Shown: one piece after another, positions 53,312-62,320 of the stretch | Layout of the letters: every line of letters starts with the position of its first letter | How positions within the stretch are numbered: position 1 is the first letter of the stretch | Assembly (NCBI GenBank): GCA_039026235.1 | Contig: JBCCMQ010000008.1 | Location: forward strand, 1 to 64,000 | Direction of reading: 5' to 3' | DNA length: 64,000 nt | Source: JBCCMQ01 sp039026235 | GTDB taxonomy: Bacteria > Pseudomonadota > Alphaproteobacteria > Rhodobacterales > Rhodobacteraceae | Made by a program: the position numbers and the translations under genes | Notes under the pieces: generated by a model | The model's database searches: none | What the model saw: the letters and a program-made list of their open reading frames with translations, nothing else | Told to the model about the DNA's origin: nothing

Positions 53312-54400
53312 TCAGATTGCTGTTTCGTTCTCGCTATCGAACAGATGCACGCCGTTTGGATTGACGGCAAAGTTCAGTGTCTGGCCCAAGGCAACCGGCG
53401 TCTCGGAATTGAGCTCGACCATCACGTTGTCGCCAGCGCACTGGCACAGAAGCACGGATTGGGCGCCGACGTATTCCGACACCATGACCTCTAGCAGCAG
53501 CGATTTTTCCGCCGGAGCATCGGCGTCAAATCGCAAGTCCGAAGGGCGAATGCCCAAAATCAGGTTTCTGCGGTTGTGGGATCTTAGGGATTCGGCCTTT
53601 TCGCCTTCGACCAGCAACTCAAAGCCCTTGCCTTTCAGAAAGACCTGACCGTCACGATCCGTGATCTCGCAGCCCAGAAAGTTCATGGGCGGAGACCCGA
53701 GAAAGCCCGCCACAAATTTGTTCACCGGCCGCTTGAAAAGCTGTTCGGGCGAACCCTGCTGCTGGATGTAGCCGCCGTGCATTACCACGATGCGGTCTGC
53801 CAGGGTCATGGCCTCGATCTGATCATGGGTCACATAGATCATGTTCTTCTGGACCCGCTGGCTCATCAGCGCCAGTTCCGCGCGCATCTGGCCGCGCAGC
53901 TTCGCATCAAGGTTGGACAGCGGTTCGTCGAACAAAAAGATCGAACTGTCCTTGGCGAGTGCACGAGCCATGGCGACGCGCTGCCGCTGACCCCCGGACA
54001 AGGCGCCGGGCTTACGGTGCAGGAAGTCGGTCAACCCGACCGTGGCAGCGACCTCTTTAACCTTGGCATCGATTTCAGACTTCGGGCGGCGTGCAAGGCG
54101 CAGCGCGAACGAGATATTCTGCGCTACGTTCATGTGCGGATACAGCGCATAGTCCTGAAACACCATGGCCAGGTCGCGCTGCTTGGGTTCCAGATGGCTG
54201 ACCGGCGCGCCGTCGACATAAATCTCTCCGTCCGACACATCCTCAAGACCGGCAACCATGCGCAACGTCGTCGACTTTCCGCAGCCGGAAGGACCGACCA
54301 AAACGGTGAACTCATTGTCTGCCATCTCAAGTTCGATGCCGTGGAGAACCTCCACCTCGCCGTAACGTTTGATCAGGCCGTCGAGGTGAATCGTCGGCAT
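53312..54400 (-). CDS. Carbohydrate ABC transporter ATP-binding protein (UgpC/MalK type)
   Basis: ATPase of 362 aa: Walker A GPSGCGKST, signature LSGGQRQR, Walker B FLFDEPLSNLDAK, switch His in YVTHDQIEAM, then a C-terminal TOBE/OB regulatory domain (about 240-360). First gene after the double LacI operator and 30 bp before the binding-protein gene. Confidence 0.92.
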   Translation of the reverse strand: MPTIHLDGLIKRYGEVEVLHGIELEMADNEFTVLVGPSGCGKSTTLRMVAGLEDVSDGEIYVDGAPVSHLEPKQRDLAMVFQDYALYPHMNVAQNISFALRLARRPKSEIDAKVKEVAATVGLTDFLHRKPGALSGGQRQRVAMARALAKDSSIFLFDEPLSNLDAKLRGQMRAELALMSQRVQKNMIYVTHDQIEAMTLADRIVVMHGGYIQQQGSPEQLFKRPVNKFVAGFLGSPPMNFLGCEITDRDGQVFLKGKGFELLVEGEKAESLRSHNRRNLILGIRPSDLRFDADAPAEKSLLLEVMVSEYVGAQSVLLCQCAGDNVMVELNSETPVALGQTLNFAVNPNGVHLFDSENETAI

Positions 54401-54432
54401 CTGATTCCCCCTCCCTAGTTATTTTGTCTTTT

Positions 54433-54468
54433 TGTTACCGGTCACATTACGGGATGTGACCGGTAACA
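54433..54468. promoter_or_regulatory. Double LacI-type operator upstream of the importer
   Basis: TGTTACCGGTCACA (54433-54446) and its reverse complement TGTGACCGGTAACA (54455-54468) lie 22 bp apart centre to centre, two helical turns. Each is near-palindromic around ACCGGT. Together they form a 15-bp-arm inverted repeat. The site precedes the ATPase gene and follows lacI. The motif resembles the GntR/IdnR gluconate operator of enteric bacteria. Confidence 0.7.
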
Positions 54469-54492
54469 CAAGAAAAATCGGATCGGCTTCAG

Positions 54493-55545
54493 TCAGGCGT
54501 GGGATTTGACCCGGGCACCGGCGGTGCTTCCGCGGAAAGAGACCTCTGCCACAACAGGCATATGACGTGGCGGATGCGGGGCTTCGGCGGGATTGTCGAG
54601 CAACTCGGCAATAAGCATCCCGGTCTCTCTTCCGATACCAATCGGATCTACCGTCACCGTGGTGATGGACGGCACCGCAAACCGGGACACTTCGAAGTTC
54701 CCGAAACCGGCGATGCCGATATCCTCTGGCACGAGATATCCGATGCCACGCAGGGCGGACAGGGCGCCGAACGCCGGAACGTCCGAGACACAGAAGATGC
54801 AGTCCGTATCGGGGAAGCGCCGTAAGAGTTCCGGTGCCGCCATGGCGCCGTCTTCGATGGACAGGGGCGGTTTGCCGGTGCGCATCAGACGGTGGGCGGA
54901 CAACCCCGCCTGATCCATCGCCCGTTCAAATCCGGCCCGGCGTGCCGCACCGCGCGTCCAGTCGTCGTCGGCCTCTCCCAGAAACGCGATGTTCCGGTAG
55001 CCCCGCCCAATTAGCGCGCGGGTTAGCTCAAAGGCGGCAACACGGTTGGAAAAGCCGATGGTATGTCCAATTGGGTCTTCGGGCCGCTCCCAAAGCTCGA
55101 TCACGGGAACATTCGCATCGCTCAGAAGGCTAATGGTCCGGTCCGAGTGACCATCGTAGGATAGCACGATCGCCTCGGGCCTGCGGCGCAGCATGGTCTC
55201 GACGATGCGTTCTTCCCGGGCCGGCGAATAATCCGTGTGCCCAAGAAGGATCTGCCGACCAATACTCTCAAGCTCTTCGGTCAGTGCCTGAACAGTCTCA
55301 GCGAAGTGCAGGTTGTTCAGCGACGGAACCAGGACTGCCACAAAGCCCGACCGCTTGGTCGTCAGACTACCCGCCATCTGATCCGGCACATAATTCATCT
55401 CGCGCACAACCTTCAGGATGTGGTCCCGGGTCTTGGGCGACACCGGGCTGTTTTCCTTCAGCGCGCGCGAAACCGTCATGCGCGATACGCCCGCAATCCG
55501 CGCCACGTCGCGCATCGTGACGGGTGATTTGGGGGTTTCTGACAC
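54493..55545 (-). CDS. LacI-family regulator, gluconate-regulator-like
   Basis: Regulator of 350 aa with an N-terminal LacI HTH (about 10-60, TMRDVARIAGVSRMTVSRAL) and a periplasmic-binding-protein-like effector domain. The core (VLVPSLNNLHFAETVQAL, GHTDYSPAREERIVETML) resembles enteric GntR of the LacI family. Matching operators precede both this gene and the importer genes, so it most likely represses both until an aldonate or related ligand binds. Confidence 0.88.
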   Translation of the reverse strand: MSETPKSPVTMRDVARIAGVSRMTVSRALKENSPVSPKTRDHILKVVREMNYVPDQMAGSLTTKRSGFVAVLVPSLNNLHFAETVQALTEELESIGRQILLGHTDYSPAREERIVETMLRRRPEAIVLSYDGHSDRTISLLSDANVPVIELWERPEDPIGHTIGFSNRVAAFELTRALIGRGYRNIAFLGEADDDWTRGAARRAGFERAMDQAGLSAHRLMRTGKPPLSIEDGAMAAPELLRRFPDTDCIFCVSDVPAFGALSALRGIGYLVPEDIGIAGFGNFEVSRFAVPSITTVTVDPIGIGRETGMLIAELLDNPAEAPHPPRHMPVVAEVSFRGSTAGARVKSHA

Positions 55546-55561
55546 GGTTCGTCCAATGAGA

Positions 55562-55575
55562 TGTTATCGGTCACA
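55562..55575. promoter_or_regulatory. Third LacI-type operator, upstream of lacI
   Basis: TGTTATCGGTCACA differs from the 54433 site at one base. It begins 17 bp before the lacI start, in the region shared with the divergent purine operon, consistent with autoregulation. Confidence 0.6.
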
Positions 55576-55799
55576 TAATGCGAGAGTACGCGGTTTTGAT
55601 CAAGGCATGGCTCTTCCCGGATGCGCGGATCGGCGTCAAATCGTGCAAGGTTTGGGTCGATGGCAAAGTGGCGTTTCGACGCCAAATGTCGCCCGGCGGT
55701 GGCCCCCGAAAAAAGACGGGTTTGAAGTTCATGCTTTTCGCCAGATCGAATCTGTGCGTTGCTTGGCAGGGTTCCGGGACTTCTCGCGAAGGGACGCGT

Positions 55800-56276
55800 A
55801 TGGACGACATCGCGCATTTGCGCCGCACCATAGACCTCGCGGACGAGGCTGTTCGCGAAGGCAATCATCCGTTTGGCGCAGTGCTTGTGTCGGCAGCAGG
55901 AGAGATCCTGGCTGAAGCCAAGAACTCATTCTCTGTCGACAAAGGCCCCGGGCATGCCGAGGCCAATCTGGCCCGCCAGGTGGCCAAGGAATTTGATGTA
56001 GAGACCCTCCGTGCGGCAACGCTCTTCACTTCGGTCGAGCCTTGCTCGATGTGCGCCGGTACAATCTACTGGGCCGAAATTGGCGCCGTGGTTTTTGGGA
56101 TGACAGAGAAAAAATTGGGTGAGCTGACCGGTGGTGATCCGGAAAATCCGACGCAGGATCTGGAATGCAGAACGATCTTTTCTTCGGGCGCGCGACCCGT
56201 TCACGTCCGCGGACCCTTTAAGGAGCTCGAAGAACAGATCGCCGCACAGCACGCAGCCTTCTGGTCGCCCGCGTGA
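55800..56276 (+). CDS. Nucleoside/base deaminase of the CDA/TadA superfamily
   Basis: Zinc deaminase of 158 aa. The zinc and proton-shuttle residues are His52 and Glu54 in GHAEAN and Cys82/Cys85 in PCSMC. The superfamily deaminates cytosine, guanine, adenine in tRNA, or related bases. The start ATG at 55800 has AAGGGA upstream; the frame is open to 55578 but the leader is unlike the family. First gene of an operon that also encodes a purine-type importer and guanine deaminase, so a purine base is the likely substrate; this is inferred. Confidence 0.85.
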   Translation: MDDIAHLRRTIDLADEAVREGNHPFGAVLVSAAGEILAEAKNSFSVDKGPGHAEANLARQVAKEFDVETLRAATLFTSVEPCSMCAGTIYWAEIGAVVFGMTEKKLGELTGGDPENPTQDLECRTIFSSGARPVHVRGPFKELEEQIAAQHAAFWSPA

Positions 56277-56545
56277 CGGCTGTCGCCCTTAGAATTTCAG
56301 GCGATCTTGCCTCGCGCAGTGCCGAGCACTGGATCTGTCACCGGGCCTGCCTTCTCAGTCTCGAAGGATGGGTCAGGCGCGAAAACGACAATCTGATCAC
56401 AGTCGTCCTGAAGGGTCCGGAACCCCTGATCGACGCCATGGAAGTTGCATGCAGCCTTGGTCCTGGTGATGTTCTGGTCGACGCAATCTCACGGCAGGAG
56501 CATCATAACGCGTCCGTGCCCAGTGGGTTTCAGATTGCCCAGTAA
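56273..56545 (+). CDS. Acylphosphatase-like small protein, active site degenerate
   Basis: Protein of 90 aa starting at a GTG within GTGA that overlaps the deaminase stop. The fold pattern resembles acylphosphatase: ISGDL, CHRACLLSLEGWVRREND, then KGPEPLIDAMEVAC. The Arg of the phosphate loop may be present in CHR, but the catalytic Asn that normally follows GWVR is Arg here. It is therefore probably not an active acylphosphatase and may be a binding or structural protein of the operon. Confidence 0.6.
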   Translation: MTAVALRISGDLASRSAEHWICHRACLLSLEGWVRRENDNLITVVLKGPEPLIDAMEVACSLGPGDVLVDAISRQEHHNASVPSGFQIAQ

Positions 56546-56664
56546 ATCCTAATTCTGCACAAAAATTAGGCATGGCCTGTGGGCGCTCATCCGCGCCGAC
56601 AAATTCTATTGGCGGATGCCGGCAGACTGAGAATGATGGATCGGACCCCAGGGAGATGGACGGC

Positions 56665-57312
56665 ATGACAACGTATCCAGTTGGTTTGGCGCGTGATTTG
56701 CCAAACGGTCGTGTGATGCGTGCCGGAGTGGACGGCGTCGACATGGTGGTCTGGCGCGATAGCCGCGGCACCTTGGCGGCATGGGGCAACCGATGTCCAC
56801 ACAGGGGAATGCGCCTCAGCCACGGTTTTGTGCGGGGCGACCGGCTTGCCTGCCTGTATCACGGCTGGCAGTACGACGCGTCGGGTCAGTGCCGCTATAT
56901 CCCGGCCCATCCGGATCTAAATCCGCCCGAGTCAATCCGTACGGTATCTTACCACGCTGCCGAGACTGGCGGGGTCATCTGGGTTTCACTTTCGGAAGGG
57001 CCCGAGCCGCCTGAAATGCCTGCGGATTTTGAGCCGTTGCGAACCGTTTTCGTAACCGCCAGCGAGGCCGCAGTCACCGCTGCCGCGTCCAGGACCGGGC
57101 TGGAAGGACCGCCCGCCAAAGAAACGGCGCCGGGGGTTTTCGACATCGCGCGGCGGCGGATCATCCTTTTCTGCAATCCCGCAGGGCCCGAGAGAACCGA
57201 AGTCCATAGCCTGATTGAGCCCGGTGCCAGCAGCGAAGAAAAACGGCTGGCGTCACGCTGGTGCGAAGCGGTGCGACGGACGGCAGAGGCATCGGAAAGG
57301 GCGGCGGCATGA
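56665..57312 (+). CDS. Stand-alone Rieske [2Fe-2S] protein
   Basis: Protein of 215 aa. Residues about 5-105 form a complete Rieske domain of oxygenase type with Cys44/His46 (CPHRG) and Cys63/His66 (CLYHGW). The C-terminal 110 residues contain no non-heme iron triad. The start is the ATG of MTTYPVG with AGGGAG upstream; longer in-frame starts to 56572 are unlikely. The stop overlaps the oxygenase gene by ATGA. It most likely passes electrons to the Rieske-less oxygenase subunit encoded next; the reductase that feeds it is not in the window. Confidence 0.88.
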   Translation: MTTYPVGLARDLPNGRVMRAGVDGVDMVVWRDSRGTLAAWGNRCPHRGMRLSHGFVRGDRLACLYHGWQYDASGQCRYIPAHPDLNPPESIRTVSYHAAETGGVIWVSLSEGPEPPEMPADFEPLRTVFVTASEAAVTAAASRTGLEGPPAKETAPGVFDIARRRIILFCNPAGPERTEVHSLIEPGASSEEKRLASRWCEAVRRTAEASERAAA

Positions 57313-58154
57313 GCCTCGAATACGCGCAAAACGACTGGTACGCGGTTGGCTTCACCGGCGACATGTCCGATGGCACCGAACGACAAAGCGCACTTCTTGG
57401 CCGCAAAATCACAGTGGGCGGTCCGGGACATTCACCCTGGGTGCGGGACGAAAACGGCGCGGATCTGCCCGTACAGGTGCGGTACAATCACGTCTGGACC
57501 GCCATCGGACCGGAACCGCGACGCCTGTTCGATATCGCCGAGGCGGATGAGCCCGACAGGCGCTTTGTGCCCTGCGGTGCGGTGAAAGTCCTCTGTTCGC
57601 CTCTGCGCGCTGTCGAGAACTTCCTCGATATCGCCCATTTCCCTTTTGTTCATACCGATATTCTTGGGGCGGAGCCCCATACCGAGGTCAGCCCCTACAG
57701 GGTTGAAATCCGAGAGGATGTGGACGAGGTCTGGGCGACCCAAATCGGGTTTTACCAGCCGCAGGCCGCAAAAAGCGCGACCGAGGCCATCACCACGAAA
57801 TACGAATACCGCGTGCCGGCCCCAACTTCTGCGGTGCTTTATAAAACCTGCCCGCCACGACCCGAGGCGTGGGATGTGATCGCGATCTTCGTTCAACCGT
57901 TCGACGAAGACGTCTGCGTTGTCTGGCCTTGGATGGCGTTGATCGATGAAACCACGGCCTATGGTGATCTGGTCCATTTCCAGCAAGAGATCTTTCTGCA
58001 GGACCGCTCGATTTTGGAAAACCAGATCCCTGCTCGGCTGCCGCTGGATCCAAAGATGGAAATTCCCACACGGTCAGATCTGACGTCTGTCGTTTACCGC
58101 CGCTGGCTGAAACGCAAGGGCGCCTTCTACGGAGCGTTGACACACGCCGCATGA
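57309..58154 (+). CDS. Rieske-less oxygenase catalytic subunit (NdmC-like)
   Basis: Ring-hydroxylating oxygenase alpha subunit of 281 aa (typical VanA-like subunits are about 350). The start resembles the usual N-terminus (QNDWYAVGF, ALLGRKI) but the Cys/His cluster motifs are absent. The catalytic domain keeps Asp107, His110 and His115 in FLDIAHFPFVH, and Asp232 in LQDRSILENQ as the third iron ligand. This matches the layout of NdmC, the 7-methylxanthine N-demethylase subunit that borrows a Rieske centre from NdmD. ATGA overlaps join it to the Rieske gene and the GST gene. Substrate is inferred from the purine context. Confidence 0.82.
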   Translation: MSLEYAQNDWYAVGFTGDMSDGTERQSALLGRKITVGGPGHSPWVRDENGADLPVQVRYNHVWTAIGPEPRRLFDIAEADEPDRRFVPCGAVKVLCSPLRAVENFLDIAHFPFVHTDILGAEPHTEVSPYRVEIREDVDEVWATQIGFYQPQAAKSATEAITTKYEYRVPAPTSAVLYKTCPPRPEAWDVIAIFVQPFDEDVCVVWPWMALIDETTAYGDLVHFQQEIFLQDRSILENQIPARLPLDPKMEIPTRSDLTSVVYRRWLKRKGAFYGALTHAA

Positions 58155-58807
58155 ACTTCACGCTCTACAACTACGTACTTTCCGGGAACTGCTACAAGAT
58201 CCGTCTGATGGCCGCACTCTTGGGTGCCAAATACGAAAACGTGGCCGTCGATTTCTACCCGGGTTACGAACACCGATCGGACAAGATGCTGGCACTGAAC
58301 CCGGCAGGCACGCTGCCGGTCCTGCAGGCGGGGTCGCTGGTGCTGACCGAAACCCAGGCAATGCTGACCTGGCTCGCCAAAAACTTCGATCCGACGGACA
58401 GCTGGTTTCCCACACAGGATCCGGAACGTCTGGCTGAAATCGTGGAATGGCTCGGCTTTTCGAACCGCCTGACCCAAAGCGCGGGCATTGCCCGCTTGCA
58501 CGACATGCTAAACTGGCCCGTGGACGGAGATGCCGCCAAAACGGCCGCCATCCACGACCTGCGGGCGATCGAACTGCGCTTGATGGACCGCGTCTTTGAG
58601 GGCGGGCTTTGGCTGGCGGGCGACACGCCCACGATCGCCGATATTGCCTGTTTTCCCTATGTCGCGCTGTCCCCGGATGCCGGGATTGAACACGACGGGT
58701 ATCCGGCCATTCGGAACTGGCTTTACGCGGTGCGCGCCCTGCCCGGTTTCATAACAATGCCCGGCATTCATTACCTTCACGAGTTGAACGAGTCCGCCAG
58801 TGCCTGA
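58151..58807 (+). CDS. Glutathione S-transferase-like protein (NdmE-like position)
   Basis: GST fold, 218 aa: thioredoxin-like N-terminal half (NYVLSGNCYKIRLMAALL, ALNPAGTLPVLQAG, LTETQAML) and helical C-terminal half with LAGDTPTIADIACFPYV. The gene overlaps the oxygenase stop by 4 bp and the transporter ATPase start by 8 bp. In the NdmCDE complex a GST-like protein, NdmE, holds the oxygenase together; the same role is proposed here. A true glutathione-dependent enzyme is the alternative. Confidence 0.85.
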   Translation: MNFTLYNYVLSGNCYKIRLMAALLGAKYENVAVDFYPGYEHRSDKMLALNPAGTLPVLQAGSLVLTETQAMLTWLAKNFDPTDSWFPTQDPERLAEIVEWLGFSNRLTQSAGIARLHDMLNWPVDGDAAKTAAIHDLRAIELRLMDRVFEGGLWLAGDTPTIADIACFPYVALSPDAGIEHDGYPAIRNWLYAVRALPGFITMPGIHYLHELNESASA

Positions 58808-60314
58808 AGCACTGCTGAAGCTCACAGGCGTGACAAAACGCTATGGCCAGACCGTGGCCAATGATCACGTGGACTTTGAGGTCGAAAAGGGACGCATACA
58901 CGCGGTCCTGGGCGAAAATGGCGCCGGAAAATCCACCTTGATGAAAATCATCTATGGGGTGGTGAAACCCGATGCGGGCGAGGTGATCTGGAACGGGCAG
59001 CCGGTCGACATAGCATCGCCGTCGATGGCCCGAAAGCTTGGGATCGGCATGGTGTTTCAGCATTTTTCGCTGTTTGAGACACTGACGGTTACCGAGAACA
59101 TCTCGCTGGCCGTGCCCGGCACAAAGTCGGAACTGACCGAACGTATCCGCGCAGCGTCAGCGAAGTTTAACCTTGAGGTCGAGCCGGACGCGCGCGTCCA
59201 CGCGCTGACGGTGGGCGAGAGGCAGCGGATCGAAATTCTGCGGTGTATTCTGCAGGAGCCCCGCTTGATCATCCTTGATGAGCCGACGTCGGTCTTGCCA
59301 CCGCAGGGGATTTCGAAACTTTTCGAGACGTTGAAGGTTCTCGCCTCTGAAGGGATTGGGGTGATCTTCATTTCCCATAAGCTGGAAGAAATCCGCGCCC
59401 TTTGTGACACTGCGACGGTCATGCGCGCTGGGCGCGTCGTGGGCGTGGTCGATCCGCGTCAAGAGACGGCAAAAAGCCTGACGCAGATGATGATCGCACA
59501 AGACGTCCCACCCCCCAAAGCACGCCAGGGCTCCGCAAGAACGGCACCTGTCCTGACCGTCTCGGGTCTTAACCATACGCCGTTGAACCCCTATGCGCCA
59601 AAGCTGAACGATTTGCATGTGACACTGAATAGCGGCGAGATCCTGGGCATCGCCGGAATTTCTGGCAACGGTCAGGATGCGCTGACACGGGCGCTGGCGG
59701 GTGAAATACGAACGCCCCCCGAAACTGTCATGCTGGATCAGACACCAATCGGCATGCACGGGCCTGACCGGCGGCGCAAACTTGGCGTCCACTTCATTCC
59801 CGAGGAACGGCTTGGGCGCGGGGCTGTGCCCGGCCAAAGCCTGGCCGAGAACGCCGGGCTGACCACCTACCACCAGGGTCTGTTGCGGTCGGGTTTCATC
59901 AGGCGCGCCGCTCGAAAAGAGCGGGCGAGGGAAACCATATCCGGCATGGACGTTCGCTGCAGCGGGACCGAGGCGCCGGCGCAGTCGCTGTCTGGCGGCA
60001 ACCTGCAAAAGTTCATCGTCGGTCGAGAACTGTCACTAAAGCCGCGCGTTCTGATCGCGTCACAGCCCACCTGGGGCGTCGACGTGGGCGCGGCAGCGGC
60101 CATCCGCCAAAAGCTCTTGGACCTGCGCGACGCTGGTATTGCCGTTCTTGTGGTGTCGGAAGAGCTCGATGAGCTTCTGGAGATCTGCGACCGCATTCAG
60201 GTGATCTTTCGGGGCCGCCTGTCGCCGCCCGTCAGCGTTTCGCAGACCGACGTTGATCATGTCGGGCTGGCAATGGCCGGTGATTTCGACGGTCTGGTTG
60301 CCGCCGATGGCTAG
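58800..60314 (+). CDS. Nucleoside/purine ABC transporter ATP-binding protein, two ABC domains
   Basis: Tandem ATPase of 504 aa, as in BMP/PnrA-type importers. The first domain has Walker A GENGAGKST, signature-type LTVGERQRIEIL and Walker B LIILDEPTSVLPP; the second has the family's degenerate Walker A (GISGNGQDAL), signature LSGGNLQK and PTWGVDVG. It starts at GTG overlapping the GST gene by 8 bp. Confidence 0.9.
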   Translation: MPEALLKLTGVTKRYGQTVANDHVDFEVEKGRIHAVLGENGAGKSTLMKIIYGVVKPDAGEVIWNGQPVDIASPSMARKLGIGMVFQHFSLFETLTVTENISLAVPGTKSELTERIRAASAKFNLEVEPDARVHALTVGERQRIEILRCILQEPRLIILDEPTSVLPPQGISKLFETLKVLASEGIGVIFISHKLEEIRALCDTATVMRAGRVVGVVDPRQETAKSLTQMMIAQDVPPPKARQGSARTAPVLTVSGLNHTPLNPYAPKLNDLHVTLNSGEILGIAGISGNGQDALTRALAGEIRTPPETVMLDQTPIGMHGPDRRRKLGVHFIPEERLGRGAVPGQSLAENAGLTTYHQGLLRSGFIRRAARKERARETISGMDVRCSGTEAPAQSLSGGNLQKFIVGRELSLKPRVLIASQPTWGVDVGAAAAIRQKLLDLRDAGIAVLVVSEELDELLEICDRIQVIFRGRLSPPVSVSQTDVDHVGLAMAGDFDGLVAADG

Positions 60315-61380
60315 GTTCGTGCTTGAGCCGCGCGACCGCGTGTCCGCCTTTGCGCCGATTCAGGTGGCGCTTCTTGCACTTGTGCTCACGTTTGTAGGCG
60401 GCGGGCTTCTTTTTGCGGTCTACGGCGTCTCTCCGGTCCGGGGGATCTATGCGGTTTTCATCGATCCTTTGACGACGACCTACGGGATTGGTGAGGTATT
60501 GCTGAAAATGGCGCCTCTGCTCTTGATCGCACAGGGGCTGGCCATCGGTTTCCGGGCGCAGGTGTGGAACATCGGTGCCGAAGGCCAGCTTATCCTTGGC
60601 GCCATCGCGGCATCGGTTCTGGCCATTCGCTTTGACGGGACAACGTCGGCGCTTTTGCTGCCTGCCATGATTTTGGCGGGGATGGTTGCGGGGATGGCCT
60701 GGGCCGCGATTGCGGCATTCTTGAAGACCCAATTCAACGCCAATGAGATCCTTGTCACCTTTATGCTGACCAGCGTCGCCTTGCAGCTGCTCTATTACCT
60801 GGTGACCGGCCCGCTGAAGGACCCGATGGGTTTCAACTTTCCACAGTCGATCAGCTTTGGGTCCAGCGCCACCTTCCCGCTTTTGATCCCCGGGACACGC
60901 GCCAATGCATCATTGTTCATGGGTCTTTTCGCGACCGCCGCAGCATATATTTTTGTCCGCTACAGCTTTGCGGGATACCGGCTTTCGGTCGGCGGGCTTT
61001 CGGCGGGGGCGGCAACCTACGCGGGGTTTTCATCAAAACGTGCCATTTGGCTGGCACTGTTGGTTTCGGGCGGTGCGGCCGGGTTGGCGGGCGTGGGAGA
61101 GGTATCGGGCCCGCTTGGCATGTTGCAGCGTAACATCTCGCCGGGATACGGCTATGCCGGCATCATCGTGGCGGTGCTGGGCGGCTTAAACCCGATTGGC
61201 ATCCTTTTTGCTTCAGCCGTCATGGCGCTGGTCTATGTCGGTGGCGACTTCGCGCTTCTATCGGTGGGGGTTCCCAATGCGGTAACCGGCATTTTGCAGG
61301 GCATGCTTCTGATCTTCTACCTGGCCTGTTCGCTTCTTCTGAGCGCGCGCATCAGGCGCATACGCGAGGAACCGGCCTAG
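60307..61380 (+). CDS. Nucleoside/purine ABC transporter permease 1
   Basis: Integral membrane subunit, 357 aa, with about eight to ten segments. AFR-type motifs GLAIGFRAQVWNIGAEGQL and the late GYGYAGIIVAVLGGLNP are typical of the NupP/YufP family. The start ATG (MARFVLE) overlaps the ATPase stop by 8 bp. Confidence 0.9.
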   Translation: MARFVLEPRDRVSAFAPIQVALLALVLTFVGGGLLFAVYGVSPVRGIYAVFIDPLTTTYGIGEVLLKMAPLLLIAQGLAIGFRAQVWNIGAEGQLILGAIAASVLAIRFDGTTSALLLPAMILAGMVAGMAWAAIAAFLKTQFNANEILVTFMLTSVALQLLYYLVTGPLKDPMGFNFPQSISFGSSATFPLLIPGTRANASLFMGLFATAAAYIFVRYSFAGYRLSVGGLSAGAATYAGFSSKRAIWLALLVSGGAAGLAGVGEVSGPLGMLQRNISPGYGYAGIIVAVLGGLNPIGILFASAVMALVYVGGDFALLSVGVPNAVTGILQGMLLIFYLACSLLLSARIRRIREEPA

Positions 61381-62297
61381 TGGATGTTCTAACCTTTATG
61401 ATCAGCGGCACGCTCGCGGCGGCCACGGCCTTGATCTTTGCCGCCATGGGTGAACTGGTGGCCGAAAAGTCGGGCATGCTGAACCTGGGCATCGAAGGGA
61501 TGATGGCAACCGGTGCGGCCATGGGTTTTGTCGCCGCAACGGTTTCCGGATCCTATACGATCGGCTTTTTGGCCGGAGCCCTGCTGGGCTGTGCGCTGTC
61601 GCTGGTCTTTGCTGCGCTGACGCTGGTCTTCCGGGCCAATCAGACGGCATCGGGCCTTGCCATCGGCATTCTGGGCCTCGGGCTTTCATCGGCGATCGGC
61701 AAGAAGTTCGAAAGCATGACCCTGCCCGGCCTGCCGGACCTGAACCTGGGTTTTCTGTCGGATCTACCCGTGATCGGGCCGATGTTCTTTCAGCTCGATC
61801 TGATGGTCTATCTGTCAATCGTGCTGGTCTATCTGACTTGGTACGTCCTCAATCGCACCAAACTGGGTCTGACCATCAGAGCCGTGGGTGAAAGCCCCGA
61901 GAACGCGCACGCGCTGGGTCTGAACGTGCGCTGGGTCCGGGCCGGTTGCGTCGCATTCGGTGGTGCCATGGCCGGGATCGGCGGGGCCTATATGTCGACG
62001 GCCTATACGCCGCTTTGGGCCGAGGGGATGATTGCCGGGCGCGGCTGGATTGTCGTCGCGCTTACCGTTTTCGGGACCTGGATGGTTCCACGCGTTGCAT
62101 TCGGTGCCTACCTTTTCGGCTCCATTTCCCTTTTGGAGCTTTCGATACAGGCGTTTGGTGTCAATGTGCCCAGCCAACTCATGTCGGCGCTTCCCTACAT
62201 CGTGACGATTGTCATGCTCGCACTGATCTCACGGAATGCGCTGTTCATCCGCCTCAACAGTCCTGCAAGCCTTGGGGCAACGCTGAAGCTACCTTAA
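61380..62297 (+). CDS. Nucleoside/purine ABC transporter permease 2
   Basis: Second membrane subunit, 305 aa (NupQ/YufQ-like), with GELVAEKSGMLNLGIEGMM and RAVGESPENAHALGLNV. GTG start shares a base with the preceding stop. Completes the permease pair. Confidence 0.9.
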   Translation: MDVLTFMISGTLAAATALIFAAMGELVAEKSGMLNLGIEGMMATGAAMGFVAATVSGSYTIGFLAGALLGCALSLVFAALTLVFRANQTASGLAIGILGLGLSSAIGKKFESMTLPGLPDLNLGFLSDLPVIGPMFFQLDLMVYLSIVLVYLTWYVLNRTKLGLTIRAVGESPENAHALGLNVRWVRAGCVAFGGAMAGIGGAYMSTAYTPLWAEGMIAGRGWIVVALTVFGTWMVPRVAFGAYLFGSISLLELSIQAFGVNVPSQLMSALPYIVTIVMLALISRNALFIRLNSPASLGATLKLP

Positions 62298-62320
62298 GAA
62301 ACCATGGGGGTCTTACAATC

